From NCBI GenBank assembly GCA_034620365.1, contig JAQGEQ010000299.1, positions 248,001 through 312,000 on the forward strand: a stretch of DNA of 64,000 nucleotides. Direction: 5' to 3'. The notes under the pieces are model-generated. The model did not search any database. It was not told where the DNA came from and saw nothing but the letters and a program-made list of their open reading frames with translations. The DNA comes from Pegea sp. RAD2-039 (taxonomy: Eukaryota; Chordata; Thaliacea; Salpida; Salpidae). Position 1 is the first letter of the stretch; each line of letters starts with the position of its first letter. The position numbers and the translations under genes were made by a program. Shown in pieces: positions 1 through 12,251 of this stretch.

Positions 1-547
1 CTACTTGATATTTTAATGATTAACATCAACTAAAAATGTTGAGAAAGATTACTGATTAACAAGCAACCAGTGATCACAAGTTTGTGAAACTTCATAAACT
101 TAATGTTGAAGATAATCAGTGTAAACATGTTCAATTATTTTCTCAATTTCAACATTCAGTGTTTTTTTATAATTTGTTTTCTATTTTAGCAGTCACTAGT
201 TTCATTTTAGCATTTTGTAAAATTTTATGGTTTTTTCTAATAACTTAAACTAGACTTAAGAAGTAATGATGTGTAACTCTTATTTTTACACCAAACTAGA
301 TATTAATATAAAAAGAACAATTTTCTCTAAGCTATTTACCATACCTAAAATGTAGTTTTCTATTATGTCACTAATGTTTACTCCTGTAAGAATGTAAAGT
401 AGAAAATAGAATTAATGGAAATTAGTGTATAAACTATAAAATAATATAATAGATAGTCGGCTTTAGAGTTACAACTGAAAGACTGATAGATATATGATGC
501 ATGAAATTAATAAATAACTAATTATTTTTTAACAGATATCTTTAAGA
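1..547. other. 5' flank of fucosyltransferase copy 1
   Basis: AT-rich non-coding DNA repeated before copies 2 and 3 (7136-7682 and 14272-14818). A pyrimidine-rich stretch ending in AACAG about 14 bases before the ATG looks like a 3' splice site, so the 5' untranslated region probably contains an intron. No promoter motif stands out. Confidence 0.6.
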
Positions 548-3219
548 ATGTTTTCGAAATACAGACGAATCAAAACATACTTGACTGTTGTTTTTCTACT
601 TCTGTTAATATATTTGTTGATATATTACCATAATGTTATGAATCAAAATCCATTAAAGAATTATAAAAGCCATTTTGGAGAAAAAACAAACTCAATCTTT
701 TTCAACAAGCTAAGAAATCTAAATATTTCAAATAAAGAAACGTATGTAAATAATCCAAAAGCTTATGATGAACTACAAAACAGTGTTGTTGATATTATGA
801 CTAATATATCAGAAAAGGTAAATAAAAATTCTGATCTTTGAAAATAAACAAACAGCTGGATTACTTATACCATCTAATTTTTTATGTTACATTCACCAAA
901 AATTACTAAATTTCTTTTTAATTAAACTTTATATTGTCGTAGAAATATGAGTTTTTTGTAGAATCTATTAGAGGAGCTATTGTAGATAACTAAAAACAAA
1001 TTTTTGTAGTAAACAAACTTAAAGTGTTCCTTCTTCCTTTTTTTCTTTAAGGTGTTGAAAAATAAACAAGTTTTGAAGCTTAAAGAAATTATAATAAACA
1101 ACTTGTAACAAAATCAGATCTAGAAAATTATCAAAATTATTTTATTCAAATTTTCTTTGTGCAAACAAAACACTTTCAAATGATAAATCTTTTCAAGTAG
1201 AAACGAATCTTGTACTGGTACCGACCTTGGGGTTCACCGGTACAACTTCATATATTACCACCTGAATGTGGAAAGTGCGAAGTGACTGATGACACTTCAA
1301 AAGTTTGTTTTAAATATCTATATGAATTTACGATTGTCTCTTTTTAATCAGCTAATATCTCAAATATATTATATTTCTTTGATACAAAATGATAATTATA
1401 ATAAAAAACTACTAGATATTAAGTTTTGCAATGCAAATTGGTCTGCATAAGTTACAAAATAAGTTATTTATAAACACAATCCTTTAATTTTTACTTGTTT
1501 CTTTAAGTAAAAAAGCGACAAAGGTAATTAGAACTCAAATTTCTTTTATATGTTGATCAATTCATTGCTTTCAAGAATACTTGAAAAATTAGAAATCTTA
1601 AAATAATATTTCATCAACTTTCTAATTAAATAAAAGATAACTTGAACACATTGAAATATTATTTTGTATTACTTACAAACAGTTTTACTTTTTTAACAAT
1701 AAAACAACTTACATTTCAGTTAAATGATGCAGACACTGCAGCTGTAGTATTTCATATAACTGAAATTAATTATGATACGATACCAAAAACAAGGTAAATG
1801 CTACTTACTTGCTGATTATTTTAAACCTTATTTTATTCCAGTTAGTACAAACTAGGTTATAATTAGAATGAACGATTATTTATTATTTAAAAAGATAATT
1901 TCAATATTTTTTTCAGAAATCCAGATCATTATTATGTTTATCACGTAGCAGAAGGACCTCAGTATATTCGTTTTGCAGTACATAAAGAATTTTTAGAATT
2001 TGATAATTTCTTTAATTTAACGATGTCATATAGGTAATCAGGAACTAAAAATTTCAATGCTTTCTAGATTTATTTTTCTCTTAACTTTTAATTAGCATTA
2101 ACAAGTTTTCCTTCTCAAATTACTTTTCTAAATTTACTTTAATTTTAAAACAGTTGTAAAAAGACACAAGCTACTAAAGTAAAATGTGATTTTAGATAAA
2201 CAAATTTTATATTTTAATGGTTTTGAAAAAGTTGGAACGATTTGTTGTATATAAATCAGTTTATTTTCAAACTGTACATTACCAGCTGGTCAAAAAATAA
2301 AATTAAAAAACTTTCGGTAAAATTAAATTCAACAAAATAATCACTTGATTTTACTTTGAATAATAGATCATAAAATAGGCTGTTCAATGACTACTTCAGA
2401 AACATTTTGCTTTTCAGAAGAGATTCTGATGTCTTTACACCATATGACAGAATGTCTCGTGTGTCGCTAGAGTTGAAACAAAAGTACAAAGACACCAACG
2501 ATTCAGGAATTTCAGCCACCCTAAAGATGAAGACTCGATTTGCCGTATGGATTGTTTCAAACTGTGACTTGACCCCTGGTGCTCGAGAGCGATTAGATGT
2601 TGTGGAAGAAATGGTTAAATCAGGAATTCCTGTGGATCGTAGAGGAAGATGTTTTCCTAAAAACGAACCACCTCCAGGAGAACGAGCCGACCGTGGAAAT
2701 GGGGAACAATCTAAGTTTTTAGCAGAATCCAAATTTGTTTTATCATTTGAAAACAGTCACAATTGCAAAGATTATTTTACTGAAAAATTGTTTTTTAATG
2801 CTTTTCTACCTGGTGCAGTACCAATTATTTGGGGAGCACCAAAAGAAGATTATGAAAAAGTAATTCCTCCTCATAGTGCAATATTTTTGGATGATTATCC
2901 AAATTTGAAAGACTTAGCTGCTTACTTAAATTATTTAGACAAAAATGAAACAGCTTATAGAGAATATTTTGAATGGAGACTGATGGATGTAGAAGAAATG
3001 TCCGATTATGGTCGCAAAACATCTTTGTGTCAATTATGTCGAATAGTACATGGAGTAAATATTGATAATTTGTTTTCTCCAAATGTTCCCAGACTCCAAA
3101 AAATTCCCTTGTTCGGTTTTCCAAAAGAACCTCGGATTGTGAAATCAATTCATGAATGGGAATTTGGTGACAAAAACAAGAGATGTTTTGAATTTCCTTC
3201 AAAATATTCTACTGTTTAA
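548..3219 (+). CDS. Alpha-1,3-fucosyltransferase (GT10), copy 1
   Basis: Golgi enzyme that transfers fucose from GDP-fucose to N-acetylglucosamine-type acceptors on glycans. Five exons give one frame of 454 residues: 548-817, 1201-1302, 1720-1793, 1917-2033 and 2418-3219. Residues 11-27 form a hydrophobic signal anchor, so it is a type II membrane protein. Exon 2 carries ILYWYRPWG and the family's cysteine pair (PPECGKC). The exon 4/5 junction recreates YRRDSD, a GT10 hallmark, at about residues 187-192. WIVSNC, GIPVDRRGRC, the donor-binding FENSHNCKDYFTEK (about 298-311) and GAVPIIWGAP follow, and the family's usual C-terminal part is complete. An extra small exon near 1052-1105 cannot be excluded, but exons 1 and 2 join in phase without it. 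The acceptor specificity cannot be read from sequence. Confidence 0.9.
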
Positions 3220-4080
3220 AATTGATCATTAGAAATTTATTTATCTTTTGTTAAATTTATATATTTTAGAATTTTCATTAAAAAAGTAAAATTTTATTTA
3301 CTGCCAGACTTCTATCTGTAACTATTAGACACATTTTCGAGATAGTTAAAAAGAATTTTTTTTCATCTTATTAAGTAGGCTTTTTAAATACAAAATTTCA
3401 AATACAAACTTTATGTTTACAAAAATTTCTTTTAGTTTTACCACACCCAGATTTTTTCAGTGAAAAATTATCAAAAAGAAAATTTAATCTTTTCAACAAA
3501 AGTAAGTTCAATGAAATAAAACTTTAAAATCATAAAAATACAATTTTCTTATTTTGAAAACACTTTTTTTAAAACTTTTAGTAACATTTTTGACCAAAAT
3601 AATATTAAATTTACTTTATTGTTGTTAAAGTTTTTGAAATTATTATATCATTTTTTATTACGTTTTCAGATTTTAAGAAACGTTTGAAAATAGTAGATTA
3701 CTTATTATAATGAAAGAAAATTTGTAAAATCTTTTATAAATTTAATGTACAATGTTTTTATATTAATATGAATATCAAGTAAAACCTAGACTATATTTAT
3801 TTAAAGAGTATTCTTTTATTTAATTATTTAAACGGTGCTGATTTAAAAAATAAAACTAAATATCGATATTAGTAGCTCATTGTGGTATAACTGTAAAGTA
3901 TTTTGCCGCTGACGTAAATGTAATAAACATCATTCTTGTATAGACCGTTGTTATTCGGTAATATACTGTGTGCTAGCTAACGTAAATAGTTTATCTATAT
4001 TTATCATTGTTGTTAGTCGCCTTAATAATTTGAATAAAGCTCGATATAATGGGTCATTATCATTACAAGGAAACAATTAA
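3220..4080. other. 3' flank of fucosyltransferase copy 1
   Basis: AT-rich DNA without supported coding sequence. Up to about 3683 it is shared with copies 2 and 3; from about 3684 onward it is present only in units 1 and 2, together with the GT10 fragment that follows. Confidence 0.6.
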
Positions 4081-4358
4081 AGTTTTTTGGCGAATCCAAA
4101 TTTGTTTTATCATTTGAAAACAGTCACAATTGTAAAGATTATTTTACTGAAAAATTGTTTTGGAATGGTTTTATTGCTGGTGCAGTACCAATTATTTGGG
4201 GAGCACCAAAAGAAGATTATGAAAAAGTAATTCCTCCTCATAGTGCAATATTTTTGGATGATTATCCAAATTTGAAAGACTTAGCTGCCTACTTAAACTA
4301 TTTAGACAAAAATGAAACAGCTTATAGAGAATATTTTGAATGTTGGAACTATTTTTGA
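4081..4358 (+). pseudogene. Truncated GT10 fucosyltransferase fragment, unit 1
   Basis: Repeats the middle of exon 5, from SKFVLSFENSHNC through the donor-binding region to REYFE, then runs out of homology and stops after ECWNYF. It lacks the anchor, the YRRDSD region and the C-terminal third, and has no clear splice acceptor, so it is read as a dead fragment. It has FWNGFIAGAVP where copies 1 and 2 have FFNAFLPGAVP and copy 3 has FWNGFLPGAVP, so it derives from yet another paralog rather than from the gene beside it. Confidence 0.85.
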
Positions 4359-4875
4359 ACCCAAATATTTGTATAAAATAATTTTTTTCTTATTCTTATC
4401 ATGTATCTACTTTCAGCTTCTATTTTAGTGAGTCTTATCTAAACTATTTTATAGAAAATTTTCTAATTACATTTCACAATTATTACTTCTAATCAAGAAA
4501 TATTTGTAACCAATTTGCTTTTTTTCAAATTTTGAAACATCAAATTGTTGATTTAAAGTTTTATTGAAAGTTATTTTGAATTTTCTTCAATTTTAATGTT
4601 TACAATTTATTATGAGCATTTGATAGAAGAAAATATATAAAGACTATGTGGATATGATTAAATGTTTTTAATGTACAAATTAGTAACTGAATCATACAAA
4701 GTCTGTTCAAAAAATAAATTTCGTATCAACAATTATTTTGCTGAAAAAGTTTAAAAATAAATCTTTTAAATGAAAATATTTTAAGTTGAAGTTTAATTGA
4801 ATCAAAACTTAAAATAAGAAATCTGGTTTTAGCTAAATACTCTATAAAGTTTTTTAATAAATTAAAAATAAACAT

Positions 4876-5115
4876 TACTGACTCTGATTTAACAATTTGT
4901 TGTAATAAATTCCCAAAAGTCAACAGACTCATTCTAGATTCCACATTATTACTAAAAAGTCAATTAACAAGAATAACTTAATTACTAATCACTGTTATAA
5001 TTAATTTTTTAAATAGTTTCTAGTTGTTGTATGAGTTGAAAAAAAACTTTGGATACAATTGACACAAATATAAGTTTAATAGTAATAAAATTACATTTAT
5101 ACCAATTATCATAAG
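4876..5115 (-). pseudogene. Remnant of F-box/LRR gene exon, unit 1
   Basis: Nearly identical to 20718-20956, which holds the 5' part of exon 6 of the F-box/LRR gene (coding SRMSLLTFGNLLQQIVKSES) and the intron before it. Homology stops abruptly on both sides. The fragment shows that the amplified unit once carried part of the neighbouring gene. Confidence 0.9.
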
Positions 5116-7682
5116 TCAGTTGCATTTGTATAGAAGGTGTCAAAAGTTAAAACGTATTTTGTAACTATTGATTTATTTTGATTGATTATTTAAACAAAAG
5201 CTTTATGAAACTTATGTGATAAGAAAGCACAGAGATATGTTCAGTTCGAGCTATGGTGTTTGTAAAAGTTATTTTTTCATTTCTATAATAATTCACTTTT
5301 AATTATTTAATAAACATTCAACAAATTAAAAAAGAAGGTTGATAATAGTCTAAGTTTAAAATATAGATTGTTATTAACCCCCGTTTATAAATGGAAATAT
5401 TTTGAAAAAATTTAACGTTTGAATTAAAAAGTATATAATAGTCAAATTAGAATAAACTGATAATTAGCATGTCTACTTCTTCTATTCTAAGTATGTGAAT
5501 TTTTAAGATCACACTATTCGAAAAATGTTCAAATTAAAACTGAAACAAAAACTAATAAGATCTTTCCAAAAGTAATAAGAACAAATTATTATTTGAAATA
5601 AGTTTAAGTGTTCACCTAGAAAGTTTGTTAAACTTTTTCGATTGTGATTATATGATACTTAATAGTTGATTTAATTTCAAGTTTTTTTTTCTTTTTTTTT
5701 ATATATATATAAATGCAAAGGAGGGTGCCTAAAGAGAGCACATCTCACTAACACACATTCTCAGGAGTTTTTTATGGTTTTTCTCAGGAGTTTTATATGT
5801 CTCCACCTGGGGTCGAACCCGGTACTTCCTAGCTAGATGTACCTTGTAGCTAGGTGTAGTAACCGCTTCGCCACCAAGCAGGAACATTTTTTAAATATAT
5901 TTGCATTTTTATCTATTTGATTCAGAACTTGGTATCAAAAAACTTCAAATATTTAAATGACTAAATGAGATTTGATGTTTTACTAAATTATTTTTTAAGA
6001 TTCATTGAACAGATATGTAAGTGACAACAGCGTACGTTTTTGTAACTTTTGAAAAGTAAACTGAAGAAAGTTCATCGCTAGTTAATTGTGAAAGATAAAA
6101 TCTTCTAAACTGTAAAAGTTTATCAGATCATCTCAGAAGAGACCATAAATTAGCGCCAAAATCAAAAACAGCTCGATATAATATAGATAATGAAATTTAT
6201 TTACTTTGCATATGATTCGTAACGGCTTTCTTCTTTGTGTTAATAAAACGTTTCATCCAAAGATCAATATTTGGAGTAGAACCTTGTTGATAGCAGGTAA
6301 AAAGTAAGATGTATGAATAAATTTCATTTGAGAAGACTTTATATCATATTGCACAAGATTTGATAATATTTTACTTACAGCAATATCTGTAAAGCCTTTT
6401 ACAATGCTTATTTCCTTAAAAATCATAAATTGCTAAAAGGTAAAGGAAGCTGCTTTTATCAATAAAAGGAAATTATAAAAGTAAGTTGAAAAATCTTTTA
6501 GTATTTGATGAAAAAAGCACTATTCAGTAGTGAAACAGTGTAGATAGTATAAAAGATGTATATTTAGATAACTTTTAGATATATAAATTGATAAGTAATA
6601 TATTATTATATCTAGAAATGTATATGCAGTAGAATAAGTTTCACTAAACTGTGTAGAAGTGAAAAGTTAAACTTTGTGAGATTTAGAATACTCTTAAAGG
6701 CAAATTAGTTTGACTCTAAAATATAAAATAATCTTGTTTCAATCCAACCTTGTATAAAAGGTTTTATGTTACATTTTTAAAAACTTATTATGGTAAGTTG
6801 ATTTAATAAGGAATTGCAAAGATTAAATTTTAATTGAAAGTTAATGTTGTTGGTGAAATAATGAAAAACTATACACCATTAAAGTTAGAATAAAAAAGTT
6901 ATTTAAGGCTTATTATTTAAAGCTAAAATCTTTGTAAGTATTTATGTTCATCATAAAAGAATTAACAGAATGGAGAAGATAAAGAAAATTTAAAGAAAAA
7001 ATCCTTAAACTCTTTTTTGTATCTCACTATGTTTTGTTTTTAACATCAACACTAACAGTATATTGAAGTAGGCCTTATTTTTTATTATTGTAAATATTTA
7101 AGTTGATCTTGAAGTATTATAATAGAATAAGCCTTCTACTTGATATTTTAAAGATTAACATCAACTAAAAATGTTGAGAAAGATTACTGATTAACAAGCA
7201 ACCAGTGATCACAAGTTTGTAAAACTTCATAAACTTAATGTTGAAGATAATCAGTGTAAACATGTTCAATTATTTTCTCAATTTCAACATTCAGTGTTTT
7301 TTCATAATTTGTTTTCTATTTTAGCAGTCACTAGTTTCATTTTAGCATTTTGTAAAATTTTATGGTTTTTTCAACTAACTTAAACTAGACTTAAAAAGCA
7401 ATGATGTGTAACTCTTATTTTTACACCAAACTAGATATTAACATAAAAAGAACAATTTTCTCTAAACTATTTACCATACCTAAAATGTAGTTTTCTATTA
7501 TGTCACTAATGTTTACTCCTGTAAGAATGTAAAGTAGAAAATAGAATTAATGGAAATTAGTGTATAAACTATAAAATAATATAATAGATAGTCGGCTTTA
7601 GAGTTACAACTGAAAGACTGATAGATATATGATGCATGAAATTAATAAATAACTAATTATTTTTTAACAGATATCTTTAAGA
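5116..7682. other. Spacer between unit 1 and gene copy 2
   Basis: AT-rich spacer ending in the 5' flank of copy 2. Apart from the SINE at 5697-5885 I see no coding sequence or RNA gene. Confidence 0.6.
5697..5885 (-). mobile_element. tRNA-derived SINE, copy in unit 1
   Basis: Read on the minus strand it begins near 5885 with a tRNA-like head. TGGCGAAGCGG (complement of 5863-5873) fits an A box and GGTTCGACCCC (complement of 5809-5819) fits a B box of an internal RNA polymerase III promoter. The body holds two copies of a CTCAGGAG-type word, and the tail contains GAATGTGTGTTAG and GCTCTCTTTAGGCACCCTCC before an AT-rich end. The tail recurs at 32.7 and 63.5 kb, which supports a dispersed element rather than a tRNA gene; the cloverleaf itself is degenerate. 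Confidence 0.75.
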
Positions 7683-10354
7683 ATGTTTTCGAAATACAGA
7701 CGAATCAAAACATACTTGACTGTTGTTTTTCTTCTTCTGTTAATATATTTGTTGATATATTACCATAATGTTATGAATCAAAATCCATTAAAGAATTATA
7801 AAAGCCATTTTGGAGAAAAAACAAACTCAATCTTTTTCAACAAGCTAAGAAATCTAAATATTTCAAATAAAGAAACGTATGTAAATAATCCAAAAGCTTA
7901 TGATGAACTACAAAACAGTGTTGTTGATATTATGACTAATATATCAGAAAAGGTAAATAAAAATTCTGATCTTTGAAAATAAACAAACAGCTGGATTACT
8001 TATACCATCTAATTTTTTATGTTACATTCACCAAAAATTACTAAATTTCTTTTTAATTAAACTTTATATTGTCGTAGAAATATGAGTTTTTTGTAGAATC
8101 TATTAGAGGAACTATTGTAGATAACTAAAAACAAATTTTTGTAATAAACAAACTTAAAGTGTTCCTTCTTCCTTTTTTTCTTTAAGGTGTTGAAAAATAA
8201 ACAAGTTTTGAAGCTTAAAGAAATTATAATAAACAACTTGTAACAAAATCAGATCTAGAAAATTATCAAAATTATTTTATTCAAATTTTCTTTGTGCAAA
8301 CAAAACACTTTCAAATGATAAATCTTTTCAAGTAGAAACGAATCTTGTACTGGTACCGACCTTGGGGTTCACCGGTACAACTTCATATATTACCACCTGA
8401 ATGTGGAAAGTGCGAAGTGACTGATGACACTTCAAAAGTTTGTTTTAAATATTTATATGAATTTACGATTGTCTCTTTTTAATCAGCTAATATCTCAAAT
8501 ATATTATATTTCTTTGATACAAAATGATAATTATAATAAAAAACTACTAGATATTAAGTTTTGCAATACAAATTGGTCTGCATAAGTTACAAAATAAGTT
8601 ATTTATAAACACAATCCTTTAATTTTTACTTGTTTCTTTAAGTAAAAAAGCGACAAAGGTAATTAGAACTCAAATTTCTTTTATATGTTGATCAATTCAT
8701 TGCTTTCAAGAATACTTGAAAAATTAGAAATCTTAAAATAATATTTCATCAACTTTCTAATTAAATAAAAGATAACTTGAACACATTGAAATATTATTTT
8801 GTATTACTTACAAACAGTTTTACTTTTTTAACAATAAAACAACTTACATTTCAGTTAAATGATGCAGACACTGCAGCTGTAGTATTTCATATAACTGAAA
8901 TTAATTATGATACAATACCAAAAACAAGGTAAATGATACTTACTTGCTGATTATTTTAAACCTTATTTTATTCCAGTTAGTACAAACTAGGTTATAATTA
9001 GAATGAACGATTATTTATTATTTAAAAAGATAATTTCAATATTTTTTTCAGAAATCCAGATCATTATTATGTTTATCACGTAGCAGAAGGACCTCAGTAT
9101 ATTCGTTTTGCAGTACATAAAGAATTTTTAGAATTTGATAATTTCTTTAATTTAACGATGTCATATAGGTAATCAGGAACTAAAAATTTCAATGCTTTCT
9201 AGATTTATTTTTCTCTTAACTTTTAATTAGCATTAACAAGTTTTCCTTCTCAAATTACTTTTCTAAATTTACTTTAATTTTAAAACAGTTGTAAAAAGAC
9301 ACAAGCTACTAAAGTAAAATGTGATTTTAGATAAACAAATTTTATATTTTAATGGTTTTGAAAAAGTTGGAACGATTTGTTGTATATAAATCAGTTTATT
9401 TTCAAACTGTACATTACCAGCTGGTCAAAAAATAAAATTAAAAAACTTTCGGTAAAATTAAATTCAACAAAATAATCATTTGATTTTACTTTGAATAATA
9501 GATCATAAAATAGGCTGTTCAATGACTACTTCAGAAACATTTTGCTTTTCAGAAGAGATTCTGATGTCTTTACACCATATGACAGAATGTCTCGTGTGTC
9601 GCTAGAGTTGAAACAAAAGTACAAAGACACCAACGATTCAGGAATTTCAGCCACCCTAAAGATGAAGACTCGATTTGCCGTATGGATTGTTTCAAACTGT
9701 GACTTGACCCCTGGTGCTCGAGAACGATTAGATGTTGTGGAAGAAATGGTTAAATCAGGAATTCCTGTGGATCGTAGAGGAAGATGTTTTCCTGAAAACG
9801 AACCACCTCCAGGAGAACGAGCCGACCGTGGAAATGGGGAACAATCTAAGTTTTTAGCAGAATCCAAATTTGTTTTATCATTTGAAAACAGTCACAATTG
9901 CAAAGATTATTTTACTGAAAAATTGTTTTTTAATGCTTTTCTACCTGGTGCAGTACCAATTATTTGGGGAGCACCAAAAGAAGATTATGAAAAAGTAATT
10001 CCTCCTCATAGTGCAATATTTTTGGATGATTATCCAAATTTGAAAGACTTAGCTGCTTACTTAAATTATTTAGACAAAAATGAAACAGCTTATAGAGAAT
10101 ATTTTGAATGGAGACTGATGGATGTAGAAGAAATGTCCGATTATGGTCGCAAAACATCTTTGTGTCAATTATGTCGAATAGTACATGGAGTAAATATTGA
10201 TAATTTGTTTTCTCCAAATGTTCCCAGACTCCAAAAAATTCCCTTGTTCGGTTTTCCAAAAGAACCTCGGATTGTGAAATCAATTCATGAATGGGAATTT
10301 GGTGACAAAAACAAGAGATGTTTTGAATTTCCTTCAAAATATTCTACTGTTTAA
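7683..10354 (+). CDS. Alpha-1,3-fucosyltransferase (GT10), copy 2
   Basis: Same five-exon structure and 454-residue product as copy 1: exons 7683-7952, 8336-8437, 8855-8928, 9052-9168 and 9553-10354, with all splice sites intact. The protein differs from copy 1 by a single clear replacement in exon 5 (PKNEPPP becomes PENEPPP); the other differences are silent or intronic. It keeps YRRDSD, WIVSNC and FENSHNCKDY and should be an active Golgi GDP-fucose transferase. Expression of each copy cannot be judged, because their 5' flanks are almost the same. Confidence 0.9.
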
Positions 10355-11216
10355 AATTGATCATTAGAAATTTATTTATCTTTTGTTAAATTTATATATT
10401 TTAGAATTTTCATTAAAAAAGTAAAATTTTATTTACTGCCAGACTTCTATCTGTAACTATTAGACACATTTTCGAGATAGTTAAAAAGAATTTTTTTTCA
10501 TCTTATTAAGTAGGCCTTTTTAAATACAAAATTTCAAATACAAACTTTATGTTTACAAAAATTTCTTTTAGTTTTACCACACCCAGATTTTTTCAGTGAA
10601 AAATTATCAAAAAGAAAATTTAATCTTTTCAACAAAAGTAAGTTCAATGAAATAAAACTTTAAAATCATAAAAATACAATTTTCTTATTTTGAAAACACT
10701 TTTTTTAAAACTTTTAGTAACATTTTTGACCAAAATAATATTAAATTTGCTTTATTGTTGTTAAAGTTTTTGAAATTATTATATCATTTTTTATTACGTT
10801 TTCAGATTTTAAGAAACGTTTGAAAATAGTAGATTACTTATTATAATGAAAGAAAATTTGTAAAATCTTTTATAAATTTAATGTACAATGTTTTTATATT
10901 AATATGAATATCAAGTAAAACCTAGACTATATTTATTTAAAGAGTATTCTTTTATTTAATTATTTAAACGGTGCTGATTTAAAAAATAAAACTAAATATC
11001 GATATTAGTAGCTCATTGTGGTATAACTGTAAAGTATTTTGCCGCTGACGTAAATGTAATAAACATCATTCTTGTATAGACCGTTGTTATTCGGTAATAT
11101 ACTGTGTGCTAGCTAACGTAAATAGTTTATCTATATTTATCATTGTTGTTAGTCGCCTTAATAATTTGAATAAAGCTCGATATAATGGGTCATTATCATT
11201 ACAAGGAAACAATTAA
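10355..11216. other. 3' flank of fucosyltransferase copy 2
   Basis: Nearly identical to 3220-4080; AT-rich and without supported features. Confidence 0.6.
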
Positions 11217-11494
11217 AGTTTTTTGGCGAATCCAAATTTGTTTTATCATTTGAAAACAGTCACAATTGTAAAGATTATTTTACTGAAAAATTGTTTTGGA
11301 ATGGTTTTATTGCTGGTGCAGTACCAATTATTTGGGGAGCACCAAAAGAAGATTATGAAAAAGTAATTCCTCCTCATAGTGCAATATTTTTGGATGATTA
11401 TCCAAATTTGAAAGACTTAGCTGCTTACTTAAACTATTTAGACAAAAATGAAACAGCTTATAGAGAATATTTTGAATGTTGGAACTATTTTTGA
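11217..11494 (+). pseudogene. Truncated GT10 fucosyltransferase fragment, unit 2
   Basis: Second copy of the fragment at 4081-4358, with the same truncation points and the same FWNGFIAGAVP variant. Its presence in both units shows it was already in place before the last duplication. Confidence 0.85.
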
Positions 11495-12011
11495 ACCCAA
11501 ATATTTGTATAAAATAATTTTTTTCTTATTCTTATCATGTATCTACTTTCAGCTTCTATTTTAGTGAGTCTTATCTAAACTATTTTATAGAAAATTTTCT
11601 AATTACATTTCACAATTATTACTTCTAATCAAGAAATATTTGTAACCAATTTGCTTTTTTTCAAATTTTGAAACATCAAATTGTTGATTTAAAGTTTTAT
11701 TGAAAGTTATTTTGAATTTTCTTCAATTTTAATGTTTACAATTTATTATGAGCATTTGATAGAAGAAAATATATAAAGACTATGTGGATATGATTAAATG
11801 TTTTTAATGTACAAATTAGTAACTGAATCATACAAAGTCTGTTCAAAAAATAAATTTCGTATCAACAATTATTTTGCTGAAAAAGTTTAAAAATAAATCT
11901 TTTAAATGAAAATATTTTAAGTTGAAGTTTAATTGAATCAAAACTTAAAATAAGAAATCTGGTTTTAGCTAAATACTCTATAAAGTTTTTTAATAAATTA
12001 AAAATAAACAT

Positions 12012-12251
12012 TACTGACTCTGATTTAACAATTTGTTGTAATAAATTCCCAAAAGTCAACAGACTCATTCTAGATTCCACATTATTACTAAAAAGTCAAT
12101 TAACAAGAATAACTTAATTACTAATCACTGTTATAATTAATTTTTAAAATAGTTTCTAGTTGTTGTATGAGTTGAAAAAAAACTTTGGATACAATTGACA
12201 CAAATATAAGTTTAATAGTAATAAAATTACATTTATACCAATTATCATAAG
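12012..12251 (-). pseudogene. Remnant of F-box/LRR gene exon, unit 2
   Basis: Same fragment as 4876-5115, again matching 20718-20956 with the same breakpoints. Confidence 0.9.

Noticed and set aside
2391..2732. Long minus-strand frame opposite fucosyltransferase exon 5, with similar frames in copies 2 and 3.
   Set aside because: It lies on the complement of conserved GT10 coding sequence and resembles no protein family; a shadow frame.
5804..5884. A second tRNA gene in the fucosyltransferase spacer.
   Set aside because: A and B boxes are present but the stems do not form a proper cloverleaf and a SINE body and tail follow; it is a tRNA-derived element head.
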